A stretch of DNA of 64,000 bases from Minicystis rosea (GTDB lineage Bacteria; Myxococcota_A; Polyangia; Polyangiales; Polyangiaceae): the NCBI GenBank assembly GCA_001931535.1, contig CP016211.1, positions 12,880,377-12,944,376 on the forward strand. The letters run 5' to 3'. Under the pieces are notes generated by a model. That model made no database searches. It was not told where the DNA came from and saw nothing but the letters and a program-made list of their open reading frames with translations. A program made the position numbers and the translations under genes. This document shows, one piece after another, positions 26,776 to 34,426 of the stretch. The number at the start of each line of letters is the position of its first letter. The first letter of the stretch is position 1.

Positions 26776-28716
26776 TCACTCGGTCGGAGCCGCGCCGCCC
26801 GCGGCGACGGGCACGCGAAGCTGGCCGCCGCCCTGCTGCGCGAGGAGGCCCAGCGCCTTCTGGAAGAAGGCGACCAGGAACGGGATCTCGCGCGGCGGGG
26901 AGGTGATGAGCCCCGCCTCCTTCACCGCGTGCGCCACCTGGAGCACGTCGTTGGCGCGGCCGTCGCCCTTGCGCGCGCGCACCGAGATGGCGGCGTCGCG
27001 CATGCGCGCGGTCACGATGTTGCGCACCTCGGGCGAGAAGAAGCGATCGGTCGCCGCGTCCGTCTCCTCGCGGAGGGCGACGCCGACGGCCTCGGGATCG
27101 CCCGCGCCGGCCGAGCCGAGACGCTCGCCGACCTTCTGCAGGAGCTCGTCGAGCGTGCCGCGATCGGGGAGCCACGAGCGGAACTCCGGCTCGTTGTGCA
27201 GGCTGCCCGAGGAGGGCACCACGTCGGCGGCGCGCGCCGTGTCGAGCGCGGCCTCGAGATCGGCGAGCGGGTGGGCGGGGACGGCCTCGGGCGCGGGCTC
27301 GATGAGCTCGCGGCAGCCTTCGAGGCCGAGCGGGAGGATCTGCCCGGACGTCGCGTTGAGCTTGCGCGCGTTCGCGATGCGGTGGCGCGCCCACTCCACG
27401 GGCACCGGCACCGGCGCCACGCCGAGGCCCTCGAGCGCACGCGTGCGGCCCTCTTTGATCTGCGTGCCGCTGAGCCACCCGCTGCCGGCCTGGATGATGC
27501 CGACGGGCTCACGGATCAGCACCTCGGCGATGTGGTAGCGGCCGGAGGCATCCTTGCTCGTGATCGACACGGCCATCGTCCCGCTCGTGTCCGGCGGGAT
27601 GAGCTGCGCCTCGATCGACACCTCGACGCGCTCGTCGAGCTTCACCACGCGCGAGCGCGTCGGGATCGTGACCCCGCGCGAGCGCAGCACGTTGAGGGCG
27701 CGCTTCGCCGCCTTGCGCGCCGAGCTCGGCGCGGCCTCCGACTCGGACGCCTCCACCAGCGCCGCCGCGTTGCTCGCCGCGAGCCACGCATCCACGAGCG
27801 CGGTCGCCGCGTCGCCCGCCTGGGCGAGCGCCGCCACGGCCTCTTCCGCGGAGGCGGACGCGAGCGCCGCGTCGAACGTCGTCGCCGTCGCTTCGGCGGC
27901 CTTCTGCGCCGGCTTGGGCGTCGACTTCGCCGCGTACGCCTTCGTCTTGGCCGCGAGGGCCTCCTTCGGCGTCAGCGCGGGCTTGGCGCTCTGCGCGACC
28001 TGACCGGCGCGCGCCAGCGGGATGAACACCGGCTTGGGCGCGGCAGCCTTCGGCGCCGGCGGGGGCGCGGCGGGCTTGGAGGGCACCGGTGCCGGCACGG
28101 GCGGCTTCGCCTGCGCGGCGGGCTTGCTCGAAGCCGCCGGCTTCGCCTGCGCGGCCTCGCCCGCGAACGGCGGGCGGCCGCCCTCGGGACGCGGACGGCG
28201 CTCGCGGCGCTCCTCGTGCTGCTCGCCCGAAGCGGGCGCACGCGAGCCACCGGGAATCGGGCGGGCGCCGGCGGGACGCGCCGGCGGCGGCCGGAAATCA
28301 CCCGAAGCGGGCGCGCGCGAGCCACCGGGGATCGGGCGGGCGCCGGCGGGACGCGCCGGCGGCGGGCGGTAATCACCGCCGCCACCCGGGCGCGCGGGCC
28401 GATCACCGCCGCCACCCGGACGCGCGGGCCGATCGCGGCGCGGGGGGCGCGCTTGGCCGGCGCCGGGGTTCGCCGGGCGGGGGGCGCGCGCATCGAAGCG
28501 ACGGTGCCCGGGAGCACCGCTGGTCGGTGCGCCTTCGGCGGCCTTGGGCGCGTCGGCCTGGGAGGCCTCGCCTTCGGCGGCGGGCGCCTCTTCGCTGAAC
28601 GCGGGGTTGTCGCGTGTGCTCGCCGAGCGGCGCACGATCTTCCTTTGCCGGGGGGCGGCGGTCGCGTCCGTCGGCTGCTCGGTGGGCTTGTCGGTGGTCT
28701 CTTCGTCCTTGCTCAT
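26776..28716 (-). CDS. Large protein with disordered Arg/Pro/Gly-rich N-terminus, function unknown
   Basis: 646 residues. The first 300 are Pro/Ala/Arg/Gly-rich and surely disordered, and include a near-perfect duplication of about 25 residues (core ARPAGARPIPGGSRAPASG, twice in tandem). The folded part, about 310-640, has Ala-rich helices, a beta section (VEVSIEAQLIPPDTSGTMAV, YHIAEVLIREPVG) and a helical C-terminus. I recognise no family. The basic, RGG/RPP-type tail could bind RNA or DNA, as in myxobacterial IF-2 extensions. It is the last gene of the ybaB-recR-ridA run, 99 bp after ridA. Confidence 0.78.
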   Translation of the reverse strand: MSKDEETTDKPTEQPTDATAAPRQRKIVRRSASTRDNPAFSEEAPAAEGEASQADAPKAAEGAPTSGAPGHRRFDARAPRPANPGAGQARPPRRDRPARPGGGGDRPARPGGGGDYRPPPARPAGARPIPGGSRAPASGDFRPPPARPAGARPIPGGSRAPASGEQHEERRERRPRPEGGRPPFAGEAAQAKPAASSKPAAQAKPPVPAPVPSKPAAPPPAPKAAAPKPVFIPLARAGQVAQSAKPALTPKEALAAKTKAYAAKSTPKPAQKAAEATATTFDAALASASAEEAVAALAQAGDAATALVDAWLAASNAAALVEASESEAAPSSARKAAKRALNVLRSRGVTIPTRSRVVKLDERVEVSIEAQLIPPDTSGTMAVSITSKDASGRYHIAEVLIREPVGIIQAGSGWLSGTQIKEGRTRALEGLGVAPVPVPVEWARHRIANARKLNATSGQILPLGLEGCRELIEPAPEAVPAHPLADLEAALDTARAADVVPSSGSLHNEPEFRSWLPDRGTLDELLQKVGERLGSAGAGDPEAVGVALREETDAATDRFFSPEVRNIVTARMRDAAISVRARKGDGRANDVLQVAHAVKEAGLITSPPREIPFLVAFFQKALGLLAQQGGGQLRVPVAAGGAAPTE

Positions 28717-28815
28717 GTCGAACTCGCAGGTCCCTTCGCGGGACGCAGTGCCTCTTTGGGGGCTGTGGACGGGAACGGAGCCGGCCGCGCCGGCCGTCGA
28801 ATCAGGTCTTTTTGC

Positions 28816-29214
28816 TCACGGGCGCGCGGTGGACGCGGACGCGATGGCGTCGATCTCGACGGCCGCGCCGCGCGGCAGCTTGGCGGCCTGGACCGTCGAG
28901 CGCGCCGGCATCACGCCGCCGGCCACGCGCTCACCGTAGAGCCGGTTCACGGTGGCGAAATCGTTCATGTCGGCGAGATAGATCGTGGTGCGGAGGACAT
29001 CGCCCCACGAGCAGCCGGCCGCGGCCAGCACCGCCTCGAGGTTGTCCAGCACCTGCTTGGTCTGCGCCTCGATCCCGCCGGACACGAGCTCGCCCGTCTT
29101 GGGATCGAGAGCGATCTGACCGCTCGTGAAGACCAGCTCGCCGAGGCGCACGGCCTGTGAATAGGGCCCGATCGCAGCGGGCGCCTGGTCGGTGACGATG
29201 GCGGTCTTGGGCAT
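28816..29214 (-). CDS. ridA: RidA family enamine/imine deaminase
   Basis: 132 residues, the usual RidA length. RidA hydrolyses reactive enamine/imine intermediates such as 2-aminoacrylate released by PLP enzymes. Motifs include PAAIGPYSQAV, FTSGQIALDP and the active-site arginine in PARSTVQAAKLPRGA. The ATG at 29214 follows CGGAGG. It is in the same direction as recR, 80 bp downstream of it, and could be read from the same transcript. Confidence 0.93.
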   Translation of the reverse strand: MPKTAIVTDQAPAAIGPYSQAVRLGELVFTSGQIALDPKTGELVSGGIEAQTKQVLDNLEAVLAAAGCSWGDVLRTTIYLADMNDFATVNRLYGERVAGGVMPARSTVQAAKLPRGAAVEIDAIASASTARP

Positions 29215-29294
29215 CTCGGCCTCCGGCAGAGGAACGGAAAAATGGCTTCGCGGCCCTTCGAACCGCGAACGGCGCATGTACCACGGCTTTCGGC

Positions 29295-29969
29295 TTACCC
29301 GAAGGACTTGCGACCTTCGATGGCCCGGCCGAGCGTCACCTGGTCGGCGAACTCGAGATCGCCTCCATGGGGCACCCCGCTGGCGATACGGGTCACCTTG
29401 ACCCCCAGCGCTCCCAGCTCGCGGGCCACCAGGAGGGCCGTTGCCTCGCCGTCCACGGACGGGGGCGTGGCCACCAGCACCTCGCTCACCTCGTCCGCGC
29501 GCACCCGGGCCTTCAGGGCATCCATCGGCAGCTCTTCGGCGCCGACCCCTTCGAGCGGCGACAGCAACCGTCCGAGCACGAAGTACCGCCCGCGCATCGC
29601 GCCGCTGCGCTCGATCGCCAGGAGATCCTGCACCCTGGCCACCACGCAGACGAGCTTCGCGTCCCGCCGCGGATCGCGGCACACCCCGCAGATGGCCGCC
29701 TCTCCGGGCGCCGCCTCCGCGATGTTGCCGCACTGGTTGCAGGGCCGGACGTGGTCGCGCAGCTCCGCGAGCGTCTTGCCGAGCTCGCGGGAGGTCGTCT
29801 CGTCGGTGGTTGCCAGGAAGAGCGCGAAGCGCTGGGCCGTCTTCTCGCCGACCCCGGGCAGCCGCGACAGGAGCTGCGCGGCGCGCGCGAGGCGCTCGGG
29901 CATGCCGGCGGGCGTCCCGGGGGCTCGTCCGAAGGAGGGGGCCGAGTTGCTGCGGGCGGCCACCGTCAC
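29295..29969 (-). CDS. recR: Recombination mediator protein RecR
   Basis: Works with RecF and RecO to load RecA at gapped or damaged DNA. Visible in order are a helix-hairpin-helix (LSRLPGVGEKTAQRFALFL), a four-Cys zinc site (CNQCG...CGVC), a Toprim domain (VCVVARVQDLLAIERSGAM) and a C-terminal Walker-like ATP region (LVARELGALGVKVTRIASGVPHGG). The GTG at 29969 overlaps the ybaB stop by 4 bp and gives 224 residues. An internal ATG at 29903 would give 202, nearer the usual length, so the true start could be either. Confidence 0.93.
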   Translation of the reverse strand: MTVAARSNSAPSFGRAPGTPAGMPERLARAAQLLSRLPGVGEKTAQRFALFLATTDETTSRELGKTLAELRDHVRPCNQCGNIAEAAPGEAAICGVCRDPRRDAKLVCVVARVQDLLAIERSGAMRGRYFVLGRLLSPLEGVGAEELPMDALKARVRADEVSEVLVATPPSVDGEATALLVARELGALGVKVTRIASGVPHGGDLEFADQVTLGRAIEGRKSFG

Positions 29970-30283
29970 ATCCCGGGGATCTTCATCCCCCCGGTGACCT
30001 TGGTGACCTCGGCCTCGACCAGCTTGTCGGCGCTCTCGAGGGCGCTGTTGGCGGCGGCCACGGCCGCGTCGAGCGCCATCTCGATGCCCTCGCTGGCGAG
30101 GAACTCCGGATCGATCTTGATCGACCGCAGCTTGCCCTCGCACGTCACGATGACGGTCACCTTGTCACCGGCGGAGGTGGCGGTGACCTCCTTGTCCTTG
30201 ATGCCCTTTTTGACGTCCTCGATCTTGCGTTGCATGCGCGCCGCCTGGCGCACGAGCTCGTTCATTCCGCCGCGAAATTGCAT
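29966..30283 (-). CDS. Nucleoid-associated protein, YbaB/EbfC family
   Basis: 105 residues, forming a small dimeric DNA-binding protein with no enzymatic function. The N-terminal helix MNELVRQAARMQRKIEDVKK, the strand pair VTATSAGDKVTVIVTCEGKL and IDPEFLA are characteristic. ybaB and recR overlap by 4 bp, a conserved pair in bacteria. The dnaX gene that usually precedes them is absent; a 42-bp repeat array lies there instead. Confidence 0.93.
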   Translation of the reverse strand: MQFRGGMNELVRQAARMQRKIEDVKKGIKDKEVTATSAGDKVTVIVTCEGKLRSIKIDPEFLASEGIEMALDAAVAAANSALESADKLVEAEVTKVTGGMKIPGM

Positions 30284-30557
30284 GAGGCGAGAGCCTATGC
30301 CAACAAGTCCGGCCGGGCGCAAGCACGGCCGATCGGACGCCCCGAGGCGACGCCGCCGAGCGGCCTGATGCGCCTCGGACACGCCTCCACCCACCCCCGA
30401 CCGCCGCCGACGAAGCGCCTGCGTCCCCGCGCTTCGTGCCTGTCGCCTCGGTGACCCGCCGCCGCCCTCGTCGAGCGCCCACGCTCCCTGAGGAGCGCCG
30501 ACCCCACTGCCCGTGCCCACCGCCGCGCATTCGGCCATCCGCGCCTCCCCGCCCTCC

Positions 30558-31385
30558 TCACCTCTCTCCCACCATGGCGCTCGGCCCGATCCCCAAGCCG
30601 AACGCGGGCTTCCACGCCACGAGCAGCCCAACCCACCCGACAACCGGCGATTCCAACGAGGTCATCGTCCCCGCCACCGCGGCAAAACGTGATTCCAACG
30701 ATGGAGGCGCGCCGACCCGCGCGGTGAACGAGACTTCCAACGATGAAGGCGCGCCGACCCGTGCGGTGAACCAGACTTGCAACGATGGAGGCGCGCCGAT
30801 CCGTGCGGTGAACCAGACTTGCAACGATGGAGGCGCGCCGACCCGTGCAGCCAACGAGACTTGCAACGATGGAGGCGCGCCGACCCGCGCGCTGAACGAG
30901 ACTTGCAACGATGGAGGCGCGCCAGCCCGTGCAGCCAACGAGACTTGCAACGATGGAGGCGCGCCGACCCGCGCGCTGAACGAGACTTGCAACGCCGTCA
31001 TCGCTCGGGACCGTGCAGCGATCGAGACTTCCAACGTCGTCATCGCTCCGGCCGGCGCTGCGGAGGCGGATTTCGCCGAAAAGAGCGCATCCGCGGGCGA
31101 CGCGACCGCGGATGGAATCGAGAGGGACGCTTCGGTCCGCGCTGCCGACCGGCATTTCATCGAGAAGCTCGCTTCGGCCCGCGAGGTAAGTGCGGATCTC
31201 ACCGAGGCGAGCGCTTTGGCCGGCGAGGCGAACACGGATGTCGCCGAGGTCATCGCTTCGATCGGCGATGCAACTGGGGAGCCCGGCAAGGGCATCGCTT
31301 CGATCGGCGATGCCGCCGGGAATCCCGGCAAGGCCTTCGGCTCCATCTCCGCGCCGGCGCGCGCAGCCCTCGGTCGGCTCGTCAC
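30558..31385 (-). CDS. Possible repeat protein across the 42-bp array (coding strand uncertain)
   Basis: An open frame of 275 codons from a GTG at 31385 (AGGAG lies just upstream) reads as 14-residue repeats with a fixed pattern of hydrophobic and small residues: SARVGAPPSLQVSL, AARAGAPPSLQVSF, TARVGAPSSLEVSF in one part and ASPIEAMPLPGSPV, ASPAKALASVRSAL in the other. It runs with its neighbours on the minus strand. The plus strand is also open (30436-31395, repeats of TCNDGGAPTRALNE type), and the two frames share the same wobble positions, so codon bias cannot choose between them. No signal peptide or known domain is seen. Confidence 0.33.
   Translation of the reverse strand: MTSRPRAARAGAEMEPKALPGFPAASPIEAMPLPGSPVASPIEAMTSATSVFASPAKALASVRSALTSRAEASFSMKCRSAARTEASLSIPSAVASPADALFSAKSASAAPAGAMTTLEVSIAARSRAMTALQVSFSARVGAPPSLQVSLAARAGAPPSLQVSFSARVGAPPSLQVSLAARVGAPPSLQVWFTARIGAPPSLQVWFTARVGAPSSLEVSFTARVGAPPSLESRFAAVAGTMTSLESPVVGWVGLLVAWKPAFGLGIGPSAMVGER
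30649..31362. repeat. Seventeen 42-bp tandem repeats in unbroken phase
   Basis: The array is 714 bp, 17 units of 42 bp with no length change. Units 2-8 (30691-30984) are nearly identical, with the core AACGATGGAGGCGCGCCGAC. Unit 1 and units 9-17 are degenerate but keep phase, for example the ATCGCTTCGATCGGCGATGC segments near 31250-31320. A period divisible by three and the lack of indels across degenerate units suggest selection for reading frame rather than a neutral minisatellite. Confidence 0.9.
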
Positions 31386-31440
31386 GTGCTCCTGAGATGA
31401 ACCGGGTGGCGGAGATGCGCGGCGCCGGACGGCCGCGGCG

Positions 31441-33297
31441 TCAGTGCTGCGCGTCGGGGGCGGGGGCGGCCGGCGGTCGCTCGGCGGCGCGCTCGGTGGT
31501 CCAGCGTGTGGCCTCCGGGGTGCTGGGGACGAGGGCGCCGAGGGCCGCGACGAGCGACTCGAGGTCGCCGCGGGGTTGATCCTCGGGGACCTGGAGGCGG
31601 ATGCCCCGGCCGAGATCGGTCACGGTGACGTACGCGGGCAGCGCCGCCCGATCGAGGCGTGCGGCGTGGCGCTCCGACATCCAGATCAGCTTGTCGACGC
31701 CGCGGATGTGGGTCTCGTGCCAGGCCGCGATCTTGAGCGGCGCGTCGTCACGGACGGTGATGCCCTCCCAGCGCGTCTTGTCGTCGGGCCGGTAGCGATG
31801 GCGCTCGATGACGGCGGAGGGCGCCACGCCGGCGCGGACGGCGTCGTCGCAGATCGCGGTAGAGGTGAGCGATGGCCTCGTCGTGCTCGCTCTCGGCGTC
31901 GTAGGCGCTGAGCACGAGCTCGGCGACGAGCTGCTCCCGCGGATCCATCCGCCACGGCGCGTAGCCGAACGTGCCGAAGAGATAGCTCTTGCCGGCGACC
32001 TGGAACGTCGTCGTCGGACCGGGCACGAGCGCGGCGACGCGGTCGAACGGGAGCTCCCCTTCCTCTTGGTGCTCGTGGATCAGGACCTCTTGATCGCGCG
32101 AGACGCGGAGATGCCCGTCGCCGTGCGCCGCGCGCCACGCCTCGACGTGCGGGCGCGCCCACGCCCAGGCCTCGGCCAGCGAGCCCGAGAAAGCGATGTG
32201 CGCGCTCACATGCTCCTGCCGATGCATCGCGAAGAGCTGGAAATCGTCGACGTGCTCGAGCGCGGCGCTCGGCCGCCACGGCTTCCACATCACCATGAGC
32301 GCGAGCCCGGAGGTCGCCTGCACCGCACCGCTCGTCACCTCCGCGACGAGCGTGCCTTCGCCCTGCTTCCGCGTGCGGTACTCGATGTCGAGGTACCACT
32401 CGAGCTTGCGGGAAATGGCGCGAGCCTTGTCGGCCTCCCGGCGACCCATCGAGAAGGTGTCGGGCTCCTCGACGAACCCCGCGGGGACCTTGGCCTTCGC
32501 GTCACGGAAGGTGTTCTCCTCGGCAGGCACGAGAGCGAGCGCTTCGTGCTTGCACGAAATGATCTCGACGATCCCGCGCTCGATCGCGCTCCCGAGAACC
32601 GGATCGACAAGCCGCGGCCGGGCCCTCCCACCGACGTGATCGACAAGCGGTGCCGTTCGACGCTGCCTTCGAACACGAGGTGGCTCGCCCCCCAGCCTCC
32701 GTTGCTGCCCCAGCCGACGTTGAAGGCGGGCTCGCCCGTCTGGTAGCGCGGCGTCCACGCGGCCTTCTTGCGGCGGAGCGCCAGGGTCGTTCCGCGCACG
32801 ATGCCGTCGCGGAGCATCCGGCCGACATCCACCCCGAACCGCTCGGCGGCGACTGCGAGCGCCGTCTCGGGGAACGTTTGGATGAGCCCTTCGGCGAACG
32901 CCTTCGCGAGCTCGGCCGGCGTCCCCTTGGCGAGCAGCGGCGCGACGAGCCGCTTCGCCGGGCCGCGCTTCTCGTGCTCCGACCACTGCCCCGCGTGCTT
33001 GCCCTCGGCGTGGAGCGCGAGCCACACGATCGCGCTCGCCTCGCAGTAGGCCTCGAGGATGGGCAGCTTGGTCGCCGTCGACACCGCCTCGGCGATCGCT
33101 TCGGCCTCGTAGCCGTCGTCCTCGATCGTGAGCCACGGCGCCTTGCCGCCGATGCGAATCACCCGATCGGCGCCGCTCGTGCGCGCCACCCGCTCGTAGC
33201 CCGCCTTCTTCGCGTACGCGAGCACCGTCCTCACGACCCGCTCGCGTTGCTTCTCGGTCTTCGCGTGCACGTGAAGGTTGTGGAAGCTCCGGCTCAT
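31441..33297 (-). pseudogene. Conserved hypothetical gene split by two compensating frameshifts
   Basis: The span is 1857 bp, exactly 619 codons, and carries one continuous protein in three pieces. The first (33297 to about 32600) starts MSRSFHNLHVHAKTEKQRER; the second (to about 31850) continues PVLGSAIERGIVEIISCKHE and KARAISRKLEWYLDIEYRTR in the next frame; the third returns to the first frame with AVIERHRYRPDDKTRWEGIT and ends at 31441. One base seems missing near the GGGAGGGCCCGGCC at 32608-32630 and one extra near 31855. The protein is soluble and I recognise no family. Two sequence errors, or an old pseudogene with little other decay, are the options; no internal stop occurs in the joined frame. 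Confidence 0.7.
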
Positions 33298-33721
33298 GGG
33301 GGACGCCGAGTATGCCCATCCGTCGCGCCACGTTCATGTCGAACGTGTTGCTCGCAGCGCCGTCGCCCTGCCTGACGCGCCGCGTGCGGCGCGGTGTGTT
33401 CCGAGCGCCCGGCTCCCGGACACGAACGGCGCTTCACCGCGTCACGCCCGCTCGCGCCGCCGAGCGATCGGCGCTCCCGTCCGGCCGCATCGCTCCTGGG
33501 GCGTAACGGTTGCCGCCGTCGCGCGCGCGGCGCGTTGCGCTCGGAGGAGCGATGTTACGGCGATCGTTACGCCCGCGGCCCCGTCGCTCCTCGGAATCCC
33601 GCGGGAATCACGGTGATCGCCCCTCGCGCCGGGTTGGCCCGCCGGTTGCTCTAAGGGTCAAGCACGACGAACGGTTCTCCCGGCCCTGCAGAGGGGCCGC
33701 AACTTCGGAAGGACGACGACC
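33298..33721. other. 424-bp intergenic region with a GTAACG inverted repeat
   Basis: No gene is seen. GGGCGTAACG at 33499-33508 is the exact reverse complement of CGTTACGCCC at 33565-33574, and further GTTAC half-sites occur at 33554 and 33566. This could be an operator for the lipoprotein gene at 33722 or a DNA-bend site. The Shine-Dalgarno sequence GGAAGGA for that gene is at 33708-33714. Confidence 0.5.
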
Positions 33722-34150
33722 ATGAAGCTCAACGGCAAGATCCTGGTGGCGGTGGCGATGATGATGGGCTCGATGGCGGCGGTTGGTTGCGCCGCGCCCA
33801 CCGAGGGTGACGCCGTGGCTCCGGAGGAGACGGCGGCGACGGCCCCGGTGGAGGAGAGCGATTCGACGGCGGGCGTCGAGCAGAACTCGGTCCGCGTCCG
33901 CTACGGCTACGGCGCGCGTCACTACTACGCGCCGCACGCGCCTCCCGCGGCGCGCCGCGAGGTCTACGGTCGGGCGCCGAGCGCGCGTCACTTCTGGGCG
34001 CCGGGCTACTATCGCTGGAACGGCCGCCAGCACGTGTGGGTCACGGGCCGCTGGGAAGCGCAGCGGGTGGGCTACGCGTACGTCGGGCCGCAGTGGGAGC
34101 GCCGCGACACCCGCTGGGAGTACATCCCCGGCCGTTGGGTCCGCCGCTAA
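33722..34150 (+). CDS. Small lipoprotein with YxWxGxH/WxxGxW repeats
   Basis: 142 residues. The lipobox is MAAVGC and is followed by an acidic, Thr/Glu-rich linker. The C-terminal half is aromatic and basic, with repeats of the form FWAPGYYRWNGRQHVWVTGRW and RWEYIPGRWVRR. This is the YXWXGXW-type (BcpO-related) repeat found in surface lipoproteins of many Gram-negative bacteria. Function is unknown; envelope binding is likely. The ATG has a good GGAAGGA site. Confidence 0.85.
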   Translation: MKLNGKILVAVAMMMGSMAAVGCAAPTEGDAVAPEETAATAPVEESDSTAGVEQNSVRVRYGYGARHYYAPHAPPAARREVYGRAPSARHFWAPGYYRWNGRQHVWVTGRWEAQRVGYAYVGPQWERRDTRWEYIPGRWVRR

Positions 34151-34426
34151 CCTCGGTCGAATGCGCCCGCAGCGCCGAGCCCTCCACGCCGCGCTGCCCA
34201 TGAAAACGTCTCTCCGAGCGCCCCATATGCTCTGGGGCGCTCCCCTCCTCATCCTCCCCGCACTCATCGAGCCATCGACTTCGTGATGGCGCCTCGCGCC
34301 GAGAGCTCTCGGCGCGACCTCCCCGGTGAGCGCCTCGGCTCCGTCTCGTGCCGCCGGCTTCCTTGAGGCGCGTCGATGATCGGTGCTCGGCAAGCGTGCA
34401 CCGGCTCGCGCTACGCTGGCGCCGAG

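Noticed and set aside
30295-31155. A 286-codon minus-strand frame ending just before ybaB
   Set aside because: It has no match to dnaX despite the position, its repeat pattern is less coherent than the frame at 30558-31385, and it breaks inside the array.
30649-31362. CRISPR array
   Set aside because: The 42-bp units are contiguous with no unique spacers, and no cas gene is near.
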